Assembly: GCF_948329515.1 (NCBI RefSeq)
Contig: NZ_CAOJCN010000006.1
Span: 1 to 64,000, forward strand
Source: Cohnella rhizoplanae
Lineage (GTDB): Bacteria > Bacillota > Bacilli > Paenibacillales > Paenibacillaceae
DNA length: 64,000 nt
Direction: 5' to 3'
This document shows positions 15,751 to 25,216 of the stretch, piece by piece. The position numbers and the translations under genes were made by a program. Within the stretch, counting starts at the first letter, position 1. The number at the start of each line of letters is the position of its first letter. Under the pieces are notes generated by a model. That model was not told the origin of the DNA and made no database searches. It saw only the letters and a program-made list of their open reading frames with translations.

Positions 15751-17040
15751 ATGTACAAAGGACCTGCGAGCGGCTTCAAGCTGGAGCGCGAGAGCGACTA
15801 CGGCTCTCCGGAGCAAAACGCGGCCGTGGCCGAGATCGTGAAGGCCGTCCGTGCGGAAGGGGACGCTGCGCTGCTGCGGTATACCGAGACGTTCGACCGC
15901 GTGCGGCTGGATGCGTCGCAATTGCGCGTGACGGAGTCGGAGATCCAATCCGCATACGATCGCGTCGAGCCTGAATTTCTGGACGCGCTCCGCCGCGCGG
16001 CGGCGAACGTGACGGCCTTCCACGAGAAGCAGAAGCGGCAGTCGTGGATCGACGTGCAGCCGGACGGCACGATGCTCGGCATGTCGCTGCGCCCGCTCGC
16101 GCGGGTAGGCTTGTACGTACCGGGCGGCAAGGCCGCTTATCCGTCGTCGGTGCTCATGAACGTGCTGCCCGCCAAAGTAGCGGGCGTGCCGCAGATCGCC
16201 ATGGTGACGCCGCCGGCGACCGGCGGGCGCGAAGGTATCGACCCGTATATTCTCGTGGCCGCCGCCGAGGCGGGCGTCACCGAGATGTACCGGGTCGGAG
16301 GCGCGCAGGCCGTGGCCGCGCTGGCCTACGGCACGGAGAGCATCCCCGCCGTGGACAAGATCTGCGGTCCCGGCAATATCTACGTGGCGCTGGCGAAGCG
16401 CGCCGTATTCGGCGCCGTCGACATCGACAGCATCGCCGGGCCGAGCGAGATCGTCGTGCTGGCCGACGAGAGCGCGGATGCGCGCTTCGTCGCCGCCGAC
16501 ATGCTGTCGCAGGCGGAGCACGACGAGATGGCGTCGGCGATGCTCGTGACGCCGTCGGAGCGGCTCGCGCGCGAGGTCGAGGCGGAGCTCGCGCGGCAGG
16601 TCGCGACGCTGCCGCGGCGCGAGATCGCCGAGCGGTCGCTCGCCGATTACGGCGCGATCCTGACGGTCGCGGATCTCGCGGAGGGCATCGACGTCGTGAA
16701 CAAGCTGGCGCCGGAGCACCTGGAGATCATGACCGCGGACCCGCTCGATCTGCTGGGACGGATCGAGAACGCGGGCGCAATCTTCCTAGGTCCGTACAGC
16801 TCGGAGCCCGTCGGGGATTATTTTGCCGGACCGAATCACATCCTGCCTACAAACGGCACGGCCAGGTTCTCGTCGCCGCTGAACGTGGACGACTTCGTCA
16901 AGAAGTCGAGCCTGATCCGGTACAGCCGGGAGGCGCTGCGCCGCGACGCGGCAGGCATCGCCTCGCTGGCGCGGCACGAAGGCTTGGAAGCCCATGCAAG
17001 AGCGGTAGAAATTCGCTTCAAGGAAGGCGGAGATCAATAG
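15751..17040 (+). CDS. hisD: Histidinol dehydrogenase HisD
   Basis: A 429-residue zinc enzyme that oxidises histidinol to histidine in two NAD-dependent steps. Family landmarks are [16 protein letters not shown], the [15 protein letters not shown] segment, [12 protein letters not shown], the zinc/catalytic [12 protein letters not shown], and LAPEHLEIM. The ATG at 15751 follows GGGAGG. It is 50 nt after hisG and abuts hisB with no gap. Confidence 0.96.
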   Translation: MYKGPASGFKLERESDYGSPEQNAAVAEIVKAVRAEGDAALLRYTETFDRVRLDASQLRVTESEIQSAYDRVEPEFLDALRRAAANVTAFHEKQKRQSWIDVQPDGTMLGMSLRPLARVGLYVPGGKAAYPSSVLMNVLPAKVAGVPQIAMVTPPATGGREGIDPYILVAAAEAGVTEMYRVGGAQAVAALAYGTESIPAVDKICGPGNIYVALAKRAVFGAVDIDSIAGPSEIVVLADESADARFVAADMLSQAEHDEMASAMLVTPSERLAREVEAELARQVATLPRREIAERSLADYGAILTVADLAEGIDVVNKLAPEHLEIMTADPLDLLGRIENAGAIFLGPYSSEPVGDYFAGPNHILPTNGTARFSSPLNVDDFVKKSSLIRYSREALRRDAAGIASLARHEGLEAHARAVEIRFKEGGDQ

Positions 17041-17661
17041 ATGGCACAGGACAACAATAATGCGGCTGCGGCCGGCGTTAGGCGCTCGGAGGTCGCGCGC
17101 ACGACGAACGAGACGGACATTAAGCTGGCGTTCGGCGTGGACGGCACCGGCGAGGTGAACCTCGAGACGGACGTTCCATTTCTCAACCATATGCTCGACC
17201 TGTTCGCCAAGCACGGCCAGTTCGACCTGAAGGTCGAGGCCCGCGGGGACGTGGACATCGACGACCACCATACGGTGGAGGACATCGGCATCTGCCTCGG
17301 GCAGACGCTGCGGGAAGCGCTCGGCGACAAAGCCGGCATCAAGCGCTATGCCAGCGTGTTCGTGCCGATGGACGAAGCGCTCGCGCAGGTCATCGTCGAC
17401 GTGAGCAACCGGCCGCACTTCGAGTACCGCGCGGAGTACCCGTCGCCGACGGTAGGCAGCTTCAGCACGGAGCTCGTGCATGAATTCCTGTGGAAGCTGG
17501 CGCTGGAGTCGCGGATCACGCTGCACGTCATCGTCCACTACGGCAAAAATACGCACCATATGATCGAGGCAGTGTTCAAGGCGCTGGGACGCGCGCTGGA
17601 CGAAGCGACGCAGATCGACCCGCGCGTGAAGGGCGTGCCGTCGACGAAGGGAGTGCTGTAG
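17041..17661 (+). CDS. hisB: Imidazoleglycerol-phosphate dehydratase HisB
   Basis: A 206-residue single-domain dehydratase that converts imidazole glycerol phosphate to imidazole acetol phosphate. The metal-binding repeats DDHHTVEDIG and NTHHMIEA are both present, as is FLNHMLDLFAKHG. The start codon directly follows the hisD stop. The N terminus is a few residues longer than usual (Asn/Ala-rich). Confidence 0.96.
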   Translation: MAQDNNNAAAAGVRRSEVARTTNETDIKLAFGVDGTGEVNLETDVPFLNHMLDLFAKHGQFDLKVEARGDVDIDDHHTVEDIGICLGQTLREALGDKAGIKRYASVFVPMDEALAQVIVDVSNRPHFEYRAEYPSPTVGSFSTELVHEFLWKLALESRITLHVIVHYGKNTHHMIEAVFKALGRALDEATQIDPRVKGVPSTKGVL

Positions 17662-17662
17662 G

Positions 17663-18280
17663 ATGATCGCGATCGTCGACTACGGCATGGGCAACCTGCA
17701 CAGCGTCAGCAAGGCCGTCGAGCGGCTTGGCCGAGAGGCGCGGGTGACGTCTTCGCGGGAGGAGATCCTCGCGGCGGACGGCGTTATCTTACCGGGCGTC
17801 GGCGCTTTCGGCGACGCGATGCGCAACCTGCGGGAGACCGGGCTGGACGCGGTCGTCCGCGAGTCGGCGGCCGCGGGCCAGCCGCTGCTGGGCATCTGTC
17901 TGGGCATGCAGCTGCTGTTCGCGGAGAGCGAGGAGCACGGCACGCACGAAGGGCTCGGTCTGCTGCCGGGCCGGGTCGTGCGGTTCCGAGGCGACTATAA
18001 GGTGCCGCATATGGGCTGGAACGAGCTGAACTTTGAGCAGCCGTCGCATCCGTTGTTCGAGGGGCTGGCGCCGGGACACGTGTACTTCGTGCACTCGTAC
18101 CACGCGCTGCCGGAGCGGCGGGAGGACCTGCTGGCGACGGCGGACTATCATCAGCCGGTGACGGCGATCGTCGGGCGAGACAACGTGAGCGGCATGCAGT
18201 TCCATCCGGAGAAAAGCGGCGATCTCGGCGTGTCGCTGCTGCGCCGGTTCGTGGAGACGGCCGAAGGCGGGAAGGCCTAA
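17663..18280 (+). CDS. hisH: Imidazole glycerol phosphate synthase, glutaminase subunit HisH
   Basis: A 205-residue class I glutamine amidotransferase. It releases ammonia from glutamine for HisF. The nucleophile Cys79 lies in LLGICLGMQLLF and the His/Glu pair in MQFHPEKSG near residue 187. It begins one nt after the hisB stop. The 51-bp repeat array separates it from hisA. Confidence 0.96.
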   Translation: MIAIVDYGMGNLHSVSKAVERLGREARVTSSREEILAADGVILPGVGAFGDAMRNLRETGLDAVVRESAAAGQPLLGICLGMQLLFAESEEHGTHEGLGLLPGRVVRFRGDYKVPHMGWNELNFEQPSHPLFEGLAPGHVYFVHSYHALPERREDLLATADYHQPVTAIVGRDNVSGMQFHPEKSGDLGVSLLRRFVETAEGGKA

Positions 18281-18319
18281 GCGGGCACCTCCGATGGAGC
18301 GGCTGAAGCTGCTGGTAGG

Positions 18320-18575
18320 GTGCTGTAGGCGCAAAAAGTGAGCTTACAGCTGCCCGAGGTGCTCGCTTGGATGCTGCAAGCGCAAAATGTGAGCTTACCG
18401 CAGGCAAAGGTGCTCGCTAGGATGCTGAAAGCGCAAAATGTGAGCTTACAGCGACCAGAGGAGCTTACTTGGATGCTGTAGGCGCAAAAAGTGAGCTTAC
18501 AGCGACCAGCGGTGCGCGCTCGGATGCTGCAAGCGCAAAATGTAAGCCTACAGCGTCCAAAATTGCGGCTTTGCG
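18320..18575. repeat. Intergenic tandem array A: five units, 51-bp period
   Basis: Five imperfect copies begin at 18321, 18372, 18423, 18474 and 18525, exactly 51 bp apart. Each starts TGCTGYARGCGCAAAA. Each unit contains a dyad (GCTGYARGC and GCTTACAGC, ~9 bp around an ~11-nt loop), so the RNA would form a row of hairpins. It fills most of the 359-nt hisH-hisA gap. No ribosome binding site or conserved frame suggests coding. It may act as a transcript-stability element or be a selfish repeat family. Confidence 0.85.
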
Positions 18576-18639
18576 GGTGCTGCGTTCTTGCTCGAGCGAC
18601 GCAACAATAGGAACGTTAACAAGTTGGAGGTCATATCCT

Positions 18640-19371
18640 TTGTCCAAGTTCATCATCTACCCGGCCATCGACATCCGGGGCGGCAAGGCCGTCCGGTTGG
18701 TCCAGGGCGATTATAACCGCGAGACGGTATACAACGACGACCCGGTGTCCGCGGCCAAGGATTGGGAGGCGCAAGGCGGCGAGTGGGTGCATCTCGTCGA
18801 TCTCGACGGCGCGAAGGCCGGTCATCCGGTGAACGACGAGCTGATCGGCCGGATCGCGCGCGCCGTGCAGGTACCCGTGCAGGTAGGCGGAGGTCTCCGC
18901 ACGGAGGCGGACGTGGAGCGGCTGCTGTCGCTCGGCGTTTCCCGCGTGATCCTGGGGACGGCGGCGATCGAGGACCGCGCCTTCGTAGCCAAGGTGCTTG
19001 CGAAGCACGGCGGCAAGGTGGCGATCGGCATCGACGCCCGCGACGGCTACGTCGCGACGCGCGGCTGGCTCGAGACGTCGCAGGTGCGCGCCGAGGATCT
19101 GGCGAGAGAGCTCGCGGCCGAAGGCGCGGAGACGTTCATCTTCACGGACATCTCGCGCGACGGCATGATGGGGGGCCCGAACGTCGAGGCGATCGTACGC
19201 TTGGCGCAGGTATCCGGCCGTACGGTCATCGCTTCCGGCGGCGTCAGCAAGCCGGAGGATCTGGCCAACCTGTCGAAGCATGCGGCGGACGGCGTCGGCG
19301 GCGCGATCGTCGGCAAGGCGCTGTACACGGGCAGCATCTCGCTGACCGAGGCAGTCGCGGCGTACAAGTAA
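18640..19371 (+). CDS. hisA: ProFAR isomerase HisA
   Basis: A 243-residue TIM barrel that isomerises ProFAR to PRFAR. The N-terminal catalytic Asp is in [19 protein letters not shown] and the second in [14 protein letters not shown]; the phosphate-binding loops GGGLRTE and ASGGVS are present. TTG start with TTGGAGG ~9 nt upstream. It follows repeat array A, so ribosomes cannot couple it to hisH. Confidence 0.95.
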   Translation: MSKFIIYPAIDIRGGKAVRLVQGDYNRETVYNDDPVSAAKDWEAQGGEWVHLVDLDGAKAGHPVNDELIGRIARAVQVPVQVGGGLRTEADVERLLSLGVSRVILGTAAIEDRAFVAKVLAKHGGKVAIGIDARDGYVATRGWLETSQVRAEDLARELAAEGAETFIFTDISRDGMMGGPNVEAIVRLAQVSGRTVIASGGVSKPEDLANLSKHAADGVGGAIVGKALYTGSISLTEAVAAYK

Positions 19372-19497
19372 AGACGAAGCGGCCGCCGCGGGCGGACCGC
19401 AACCGAATAACTGCATGACTGCAGCGCATCGCAAACGCGGGGCGGCCCGGCAGAAGTGACTTCGCGCACGGACGCTCCGCGGACAGGAGGCAAGCTT

Positions 19498-20256
19498 ATG
19501 CTGGCAAAGCGCATTATTCCCTGCCTCGACGTGAAGGAGGGGCGGGTCGTCAAGGGCGTCAACTTCGTCAATCTGCGCGACGCAGGGGATCCGGTCGAGC
19601 TGGCCGAGATCTACGACCGCGAAGGCGCCGACGAGCTGGTGTTCCTCGATATCTCGGCATCGGTCGAGGGCCGCGCCACGATGGTCGACGTCGTGCGCAG
19701 GACGGCCGGCGAGATCACGATTCCGTTCACGGTGGGCGGCGGCATCTCCACGGTCGACGACATGAAGCGGCTGCTGCGCGCGGGCGCGGACAAGATCGGG
19801 ATCAACACGGCGGCGATCCGCAATCCCCAGCTGATCTCGGACGGCTCGCGCGTGTTCGGCGCGCAGTGCATCGTCGTCGCCATCGACGCGAAGTACAACG
19901 CCGAGTGGGGCGAATGGGAGATCTATACGCACGGCGGCCGCAATCCGACGGGCATCCGGGCGATCGCCTGGGCGCAGGAGGCCGAGCGGCGCGGGGCGGG
20001 CGAGCTGCTCCTGACGAGCATGGACGCGGATGGCACCAAGGACGGCTTCGACAACGCGCTGACCCGCGCCGTGTCGGACGGCGTCGGCATCCCCGTGATC
20101 GCCTCCGGCGGCGCGGGCAACGCTGCGCACTTCGCGGACGCCTTCTCGGAAGGGCATGCGGACGCGGCGCTCGCGGCGAGTATTTTCCACTACAAAGAAG
20201 TGACGATCCGCGAGGTCAAGGACGCGCTGCGGAGCCAAGGAGTGAACGTGAGATGA
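19498..20256 (+). CDS. hisF: Imidazole glycerol phosphate synthase, cyclase subunit HisF
   Basis: A 252-residue TIM barrel that uses ammonia from HisH to make imidazole glycerol phosphate and AICAR. The catalytic aspartates lie in [15 protein letters not shown] (Asp11) and VVAIDAKYN. The phosphate-binding GGGIST and ASGGAG motifs are present. ATG at 19498 behind GGAGGCAAGCTT. The stop overlaps the hisI start. Confidence 0.96.
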   Translation: MLAKRIIPCLDVKEGRVVKGVNFVNLRDAGDPVELAEIYDREGADELVFLDISASVEGRATMVDVVRRTAGEITIPFTVGGGISTVDDMKRLLRAGADKIGINTAAIRNPQLISDGSRVFGAQCIVVAIDAKYNAEWGEWEIYTHGGRNPTGIRAIAWAQEAERRGAGELLLTSMDADGTKDGFDNALTRAVSDGVGIPVIASGGAGNAAHFADAFSEGHADAALAASIFHYKEVTIREVKDALRSQGVNVR

Positions 20257-20912
20257 GCGAGACGCTGACGGATTCGATCAAGTGGGACGCGGACGGCCTG
20301 GTGCCTGCGATCGTGCAGGACGCGGTCAGCAAGGAAGTCCTGATGATGGCCTATATGAACAAGGAATCTCTGGCATTGACGCTGGAAAAAGGAGAGACGG
20401 TGTTCTGGAGCCGGTCCAGGCAGGAGCTGTGGCACAAGGGCGCGACGAGCGGCCATACGCAAAAGGTCGTGTCGCTGCGCTACGATTGCGACGGCGACAC
20501 GCTGCTGGTGCAGGCGATCCCGAACGGTCCGGCCTGCCATACCGGCAGCTACAGCTGCTTCTACCGGGACGCGTCGGGCGAGCTGCCGCAGGATTCCCTG
20601 CCCGCGGCCGACCGCTTCGCGCCGCTCTCCGAACTGGAGTCTACGATCGCGAAGCGCCACGCCGAGCGGCCCGAGGGTTCCTATACGACCTATCTGTTCG
20701 ACAAGGGTCTGGACAAGATCCTGAAGAAGATCGGCGAGGAGACCGCGGAGGTTATCATCGGCGCCAAGAATCACGACCGGGCTGAGACGCGCGCGGAAGC
20801 CGCCGACCTCATTTTCCATCTGATGGTCCTGCTGCGCGAAGAAGGCATCCCGCTCGACGACGTGCTGGCGGAGCTCGAGTTCCGCCATCGCAAGCCGACC
20901 AAAAAAAACTGA
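20253..20912 (+). CDS. hisI: Bifunctional phosphoribosyl-AMP cyclohydrolase/phosphoribosyl-ATP pyrophosphatase HisIE
   Basis: A 219-residue fusion. Residues ~1-115 are the cyclohydrolase with the metal-binding core [11 protein letters not shown] and [11 protein letters not shown]. Residues ~120-219 are the MazG-like pyrophosphatase with [16 protein letters not shown] and [12 protein letters not shown]. It catalyses the second and third steps of histidine synthesis. The ATG overlaps the hisF stop (ATGA). It completes a full set hisZGDBHAFI. Confidence 0.96.
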   Translation: MSETLTDSIKWDADGLVPAIVQDAVSKEVLMMAYMNKESLALTLEKGETVFWSRSRQELWHKGATSGHTQKVVSLRYDCDGDTLLVQAIPNGPACHTGSYSCFYRDASGELPQDSLPAADRFAPLSELESTIAKRHAERPEGSYTTYLFDKGLDKILKKIGEETAEVIIGAKNHDRAETRAEAADLIFHLMVLLREEGIPLDDVLAELEFRHRKPTKKN

Positions 20913-21078
20913 CCGGCTGTAGGCCGCAGGTCTTCGGCGCGCCGCGAGGCGGCGGGAGGCCGGCGGCTTATTCGCGCTGCCGGACCGATTGGACCGCGAT
21001 CCGGCGCAAGATGCGCCAAAAGTGGCGAAAATGTGCCAAATGACGCTATTTACCGGTCGATATATGACAGAGAACCCT

Positions 21079-21107
21079 TTGGCTATCGGATCGGCGTCAT
21101 GTATAAT
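21079..21107 (+). promoter_or_regulatory. Promoter of the prs-like gene
   Basis: TTGGCT (21079-21084) and a perfect TATAAT (21102-21107) with a 17-bp spacer, 50 bp before the start codon. The 245-nt gap upstream shows GC-rich dyads after hisI but no clear U-tract terminator. Confidence 0.75.
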
Positions 21108-21157
21108 AGAGGGGATAAAGCGGCGATGCCGCTAGTGAATATTCTTGGAGGCGCACA

Positions 21158-22108
21158 ATGTACAGCAGCAAGCTTCGTATTTTTTCCGGATCGTCGAATC
21201 CCGTGCTGGCGGAGAAGATCGCCGAGCAGCTCGGGCTGCCGCTAGGCAAGATTACGCTGTCTCGCTTCAAGAGCGGCGAGGTGTACGTGCACTACGAGGA
21301 GACCATCCGCAACTGCGACGTATTTCTAGTGCAATCTTTGTCACATCCGATCAATGACTTCTTCGTAGAGCTGCTGATCATGATCGACGCGGCCAAGCGG
21401 GCATCGGCGCGTACGATCAACATTGTGCTCCCTTACTACGGATATGCCCGCCAAGAGCGCAAGGCCGCGCCGCGCGAACCGATCTCCGCGAAGATGGTCG
21501 CGGACGTGCTGACGACGGTCGGCGCGACCCGGATCGTCACGATCGACCTTCACGCGCCCGCGATCCAAGGCTTCTTCAACATCCCGGTCGACCACTTGAC
21601 CGCGCTGGATCTGATCAGCGATTACCTGCGGGCGAAGAACATCCGCAACCCGGTCATCGTCTCTCCGGACGCCGGACGAGCCTCCACCGCGGAGAAGCTG
21701 GCCAACCAGCTCGATTCTCCGTTCGCGATCATGATCAAGAAGCGTCCCGCGCACAACGAGTCGGTCATCACGCACGTCATCGGCGAGGTCGAGGGCTACA
21801 CGCCGATCATCATCGAGGACATGATCGACACCGGGACGACGATCGTGAACGTCGTCGAGGGCCTTAAGGAACGCGGCTCCGAGGACGTATACGTCTGCGC
21901 GACGCATCCGCTGTTCTCGGGCAGCGCCCTGCAGAAGCTCGATCATCCGAGCATCCGCGAGGTCGTCGTGACCGATTCGATCCTGCTGCCGAACGATCGC
22001 TCCGACCGCTTCAAGGTGCTGTCCGTAGCGCCGATGTTGGCCGAAGCGACCCGCATCATTACCGAGGGCGGATCGATCAGCACGCTGTTCAAGACGGCCG
22101 GCGTATAA
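21158..22108 (+). CDS. prs: Ribose-phosphate pyrophosphokinase (PRPP synthetase), divergent paralogue
   Basis: A 316-residue enzyme that would make PRPP from ribose-5-phosphate and ATP. Most class I landmarks are present: FKSGEVYVHYEETIR, INIVLPYYGYARQERKAAPREPI, the DLHAPAIQGFF loop (residues ~130-140) and a PRPP loop EDMIDTGTT (220-228). Two usually strict regions differ. The SPDxGGVxRAR element reads SPDAGRASTAEK, and the PRPP loop, usually DDxIDTAGT, has Glu first and GTT last. It may be a second PRPP synthetase rather than the housekeeping copy. It has its own promoter and follows the his genes, which consume PRPP. Confidence 0.82.
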   Translation: MYSSKLRIFSGSSNPVLAEKIAEQLGLPLGKITLSRFKSGEVYVHYEETIRNCDVFLVQSLSHPINDFFVELLIMIDAAKRASARTINIVLPYYGYARQERKAAPREPISAKMVADVLTTVGATRIVTIDLHAPAIQGFFNIPVDHLTALDLISDYLRAKNIRNPVIVSPDAGRASTAEKLANQLDSPFAIMIKKRPAHNESVITHVIGEVEGYTPIIIEDMIDTGTTIVNVVEGLKERGSEDVYVCATHPLFSGSALQKLDHPSIREVVVTDSILLPNDRSDRFKVLSVAPMLAEATRIITEGGSISTLFKTAGV

Positions 22109-22122
22109 GCCGGCCCGGTAGG

Positions 22123-22165
22123 CGCGGCACTCTGCGCGATTTGCGCGGGGCGCCGCGTTTTTGTT
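22123..22165 (+). terminator. Terminator after prs
   Basis: Stem CGCGGC (22123-22128) and GCCGCG (22152-22157), with additional GC-rich pairing in the loop, followed by five Ts and a further T-rich stretch. Confidence 0.75.
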
Positions 22166-22233
22166 TGCCCGCCTTGGTTTGGCCGTCGCAAGCGGGAAGT
22201 CGTCTAGCGGCACGCCCGGGCGGTCCTTTTTAT

Positions 22234-22261
22234 TTGATGGATGCCCTTGCTGTGTTATAAT
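22234..22261 (+). promoter_or_regulatory. Candidate promoter of the TPR gene
   Basis: TTGATG (22234-22239), 16 bp, then TATAAT (22256-22261). The start codon is 120 bp downstream, leaving a long leader. Confidence 0.6.
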
Positions 22262-22380
22262 CGGTGTAACATGATCCGGTCCGGCCGAGGACCGGCGTTC
22301 CGCCCGATATGGCGGCTGGGAAGCAATGTCCGGAAGCTATGAATTCAACCAATATAATACCGGGGGGAGGTGCCTTGACG

Positions 22381-24120
22381 ATGAATCCGCGCAAGCGAAT
22401 GGTCGCCGGCCGCCGCACCAAAGTCATCCCGTTGTCGCTGGACGCGACGTTTTTCTTTGAGCGCGCCGTCCAGTCGCTGGATCGCTATCATTACGACAAG
22501 GCGCTGAAGTATTTCCGCCGGGCCGTCGAATACGAGCCGGAGAATCCGGTGAACCATTGCAATATGGCCGGCATCCTGTCGGAGATGGGCCGCTACGAGG
22601 AGTCCAACGATATCCTGCGTTCGGTGCTCGACCGCATCGATCCGGGCATGACGGAGTGCCATTACTATCTGGCGAACAACTACGCCAACATGGAGCTGTA
22701 CGAGGCGGCCGAGGAATCGCTCGTCACCTATCTGGAGAACGATCCTGAGGGCCAGTTCCTCGACGAGGCGGACGAATTGCTCGACCTGCTCGTCTACGAG
22801 CTGAAGCGCCCGACCAAGCTGTCCACGATCAAGGCCAAGGAGAGTCTCTACGAGCACGACAAGGCGAGGGAGCTGCTGGAGGCGGGGCGCTTCTCCGAGG
22901 CGGTGCGGCTGCTGGAGGACATTCTGGTCAAAAAGCCGGACTTTCTCGCCGCGCGCAACAATCTCGGACTCGCATACTACTACATGGGTCTGTTCGACAA
23001 ATCGGTGCAGACGATCGGCGAGGTGCTGAAGGCGGAGCCCGGCAATCTCCACGCGCTGTGCAATCTCGCGATTTTCTATCAGCACGTGAACCGGCGCGAG
23101 GATCTCGAGGCGCTGCTGAGCCTGCTCAAGAAGACGATCCCGATCCATCCCGAGCACGTGTTCAAGCTCGGCACGACGATGGGGATCGTAGGCGAGCATC
23201 GCGAAGCCTACATTCACTTCACCCGCCTGCTCCGCAAGGGCGAGCTGTCCGCGGAGCCCAGCCTGCATCACTTCGCGGCGGTCGCCTCCGCGAACATCGG
23301 ACGCTACGACGAGGCCGAGCGGCATTGGCTGCAGGCCAAGCGCCTGGACGCTTCGCCTGCGGTCGCCGATTTCTATTTGGGCAAATTGGCTAAGGTAAGG
23401 GAGGGCGAAGCGAGCCCGCCGACCCAGTACCATTACCATATGCCGTTCGACGAGCAGTTCCGCGAGTGGGAGAAGCACCCCGAGCGCATCTCGGAGACGC
23501 TGAAGAAGGACCCGCTCGTGCGTTCCTCCTTCTTCTGGGCGCTGCGCCACGGAGACCGCCGCACGAAGATGCAGGTCATCCAGGCTCTGGGCCTGGTCGC
23601 GGACGAAGAGGTCATCGAGGCGCTGAAGGCATTTCTCGTCGACGCGGAGGAAGAGGACGATCTCAAGCGCGTGGCCGTGCTCGTGCTGCGGTCGATCGGC
23701 GTGGAGGACGCGCTCGCCGTCGTCTTCGACGGCCGGTCGCTGCAGCTGGACGCAAGGCGCAGGTCCGCCAGGCTGCCCGTGTGGGACAGCGATTGGCAGG
23801 GCGTGCTGGAGCAGGCGATGGAGCGGATGGCCGGACGGTACGACGTCGTCCAGCAGCACGACATGATGACGCTCTGGGTCGACTATCTTTCCCGCGTATA
23901 CCCCGACGTGCCCAAGTTGCGCAACGCCCAGGGGTGGGCCGCGGCGCTTGAATATTGGACGGCGAAAATGCACCGCAGGAGCATTACATACGCCGAGTTG
24001 ATGGACGTATATGGCGCTTCGCAGGCGAGCATCAGCCGCTACGCGGGCCGGATCGACGAGGCTTGCGGCATCCGCGAGAAGCTGAAGCTGACGAACCGTT
24101 CCTTTCAGGAGGGGACCTAG
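22381..24120 (+). CDS. Tetratricopeptide-repeat protein
   Basis: A 579-residue soluble protein. Residues ~15-330 are helical repeats of the TPR type (RAVQSLDRYHYDKALKYFRR, NHCNMAGILSEMGRYEESND, AARNNLGLAYYYMGLFDKSV). The C-terminal ~200 residues contain an acidic segment and end with a helix-turn-helix-like stretch (ITYAELMDVYGASQASISRY). Position between hisI and trxB matches the B. subtilis TPR gene yvcD; the function is not known. GGGGGGAGG lies 10 nt before the ATG. A TTG two codons upstream (22375) could also serve, at tighter spacing. Confidence 0.85.
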   Translation: MNPRKRMVAGRRTKVIPLSLDATFFFERAVQSLDRYHYDKALKYFRRAVEYEPENPVNHCNMAGILSEMGRYEESNDILRSVLDRIDPGMTECHYYLANNYANMELYEAAEESLVTYLENDPEGQFLDEADELLDLLVYELKRPTKLSTIKAKESLYEHDKARELLEAGRFSEAVRLLEDILVKKPDFLAARNNLGLAYYYMGLFDKSVQTIGEVLKAEPGNLHALCNLAIFYQHVNRREDLEALLSLLKKTIPIHPEHVFKLGTTMGIVGEHREAYIHFTRLLRKGELSAEPSLHHFAAVASANIGRYDEAERHWLQAKRLDASPAVADFYLGKLAKVREGEASPPTQYHYHMPFDEQFREWEKHPERISETLKKDPLVRSSFFWALRHGDRRTKMQVIQALGLVADEEVIEALKAFLVDAEEEDDLKRVAVLVLRSIGVEDALAVVFDGRSLQLDARRRSARLPVWDSDWQGVLEQAMERMAGRYDVVQQHDMMTLWVDYLSRVYPDVPKLRNAQGWAAALEYWTAKMHRRSITYAELMDVYGASQASISRYAGRIDEACGIREKLKLTNRSFQEGT

Positions 24121-24175
24121 GCAAGACGAGGTTCAGTACAATCGAATTTTTTACAGGCCGAGGAGGACCAGACGC

Positions 24176-25132
24176 ATGACCATCTACAAGAGCATCGTAA
24201 TCGGAACAGGACCGGCGGGCCTCACGGCCGCCATCTATCTGGCGCGCGCGAACATGAACCCGCTCGTCATCGAAGGACCGGAGCCCGGCGGACAGCTGAC
24301 CACGACGACCGAGGTCGAGAACTTCCCCGGCTTCCCCGAGGGCATCATGGGCCCCGAGCTCATGACGAACATGCGCAAGCAGGCGGAGCGTTTCGGCGCG
24401 CAGTTCCGCACGGGCTGGATTAACTCGGTCGAGCTCGGCGAGCGGCCGTTCACGCTGAATCTCGAGGGCGGCGAGACGCTGAAGGCGGAGAGCCTGATCA
24501 TCTCTACCGGCGCCTCGGCCAAGTACCTGGGCATCTCCGGCGAGAAGGAGAACGTCGGGCGCGGCGTCAGCACTTGCGCGACCTGCGACGGCTTCTTTTT
24601 CCGCAACAAGAAGATCATCGTCGTCGGCGGCGGCGACTCCGCGATGGAGGAAGCGAACTTCCTGACGCGCTTCGCCTCCGAGCTCACGCTGGTCCACAGA
24701 CGCGGCGAGCTCCGCGCCTCGAAGATCATGCAGGATCGCGCGCGGGAAAATCCGAAGATCGACTGGGGCCTCAACAAGACGCCGCTCGAGGTCGTCGCGG
24801 GTCCGCTGGGCGTCACCGGCCTGAAGGTACGGGACAACGAGTCGGGCGAAGAAGAAGTGCTGCCGACGGACGGCGTGTTCATCGCCATCGGCCACACGCC
24901 GAACACCAAGTTCCTCGGCGGTCAGGTCGAGACCGACGAGAACGGCTATATCGTCACGAAGCCGGACTCCTCCGAGACCAATATCCCGGGCGTGTTCGCT
25001 TGCGGCGACGTGCAGGACACGAAGTACCGCCAGGCGATCACCGCCGCGGGGAGCGGCTGCATGGCCGCCCTCGACTGCGAGAAATATCTCGAGGGCCACA
25101 TGGTTCACGACTGGAGTCAGACGCTGGGTTGA
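24176..25132 (+). CDS. trxB: Thioredoxin reductase TrxB
   Basis: A 318-residue flavoenzyme that reduces thioredoxin with NADPH. FAD-binding GTGPAGLTAA is at residues 10-19, the redox-active CATC at 134-137, NADPH-binding GGGDSAMEEA near 156-165, and the FAD-contacting GVFACGDVQD near the end. ATG behind GGAGGA. The next gene, glcK, is 84 nt downstream past a GC hairpin. Confidence 0.97.
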   Translation: MTIYKSIVIGTGPAGLTAAIYLARANMNPLVIEGPEPGGQLTTTTEVENFPGFPEGIMGPELMTNMRKQAERFGAQFRTGWINSVELGERPFTLNLEGGETLKAESLIISTGASAKYLGISGEKENVGRGVSTCATCDGFFFRNKKIIVVGGGDSAMEEANFLTRFASELTLVHRRGELRASKIMQDRARENPKIDWGLNKTPLEVVAGPLGVTGLKVRDNESGEEEVLPTDGVFIAIGHTPNTKFLGGQVETDENGYIVTKPDSSETNIPGVFACGDVQDTKYRQAITAAGSGCMAALDCEKYLEGHMVHDWSQTLG

Positions 25133-25147
25133 TCGGCAGGCATGAGC

Positions 25148-25169
25148 GCGCCGGCTAAGAGGCCGGCGC
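25148..25169 (+). terminator. GC hairpin between trxB and glcK
   Basis: GCGCCGGC (25148-25155) and GCCGGCGC (25162-25169), a perfect 8-bp stem. There is no T-run after it, so it is more likely a transcript-end or attenuating hairpin than a strong intrinsic terminator. Confidence 0.45.
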
Positions 25170-25216
25170 TTCTCGCGCGAGGACTTATCCAATACTTTCA
25201 AGAGGTGTCTAACACT

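Noticed and set aside
18320..18575. Array A as a CRISPR
   Set aside because: Successive units are similar along their whole length, with no constant repeat alternating with unique spacers, and no cas genes are present.
25142..25216. Upstream ATG start for glucokinase
   Set aside because: It lies on the hairpin after trxB without a ribosome binding site. ATG 25217 follows AGAGGTG and begins at the family N terminus.
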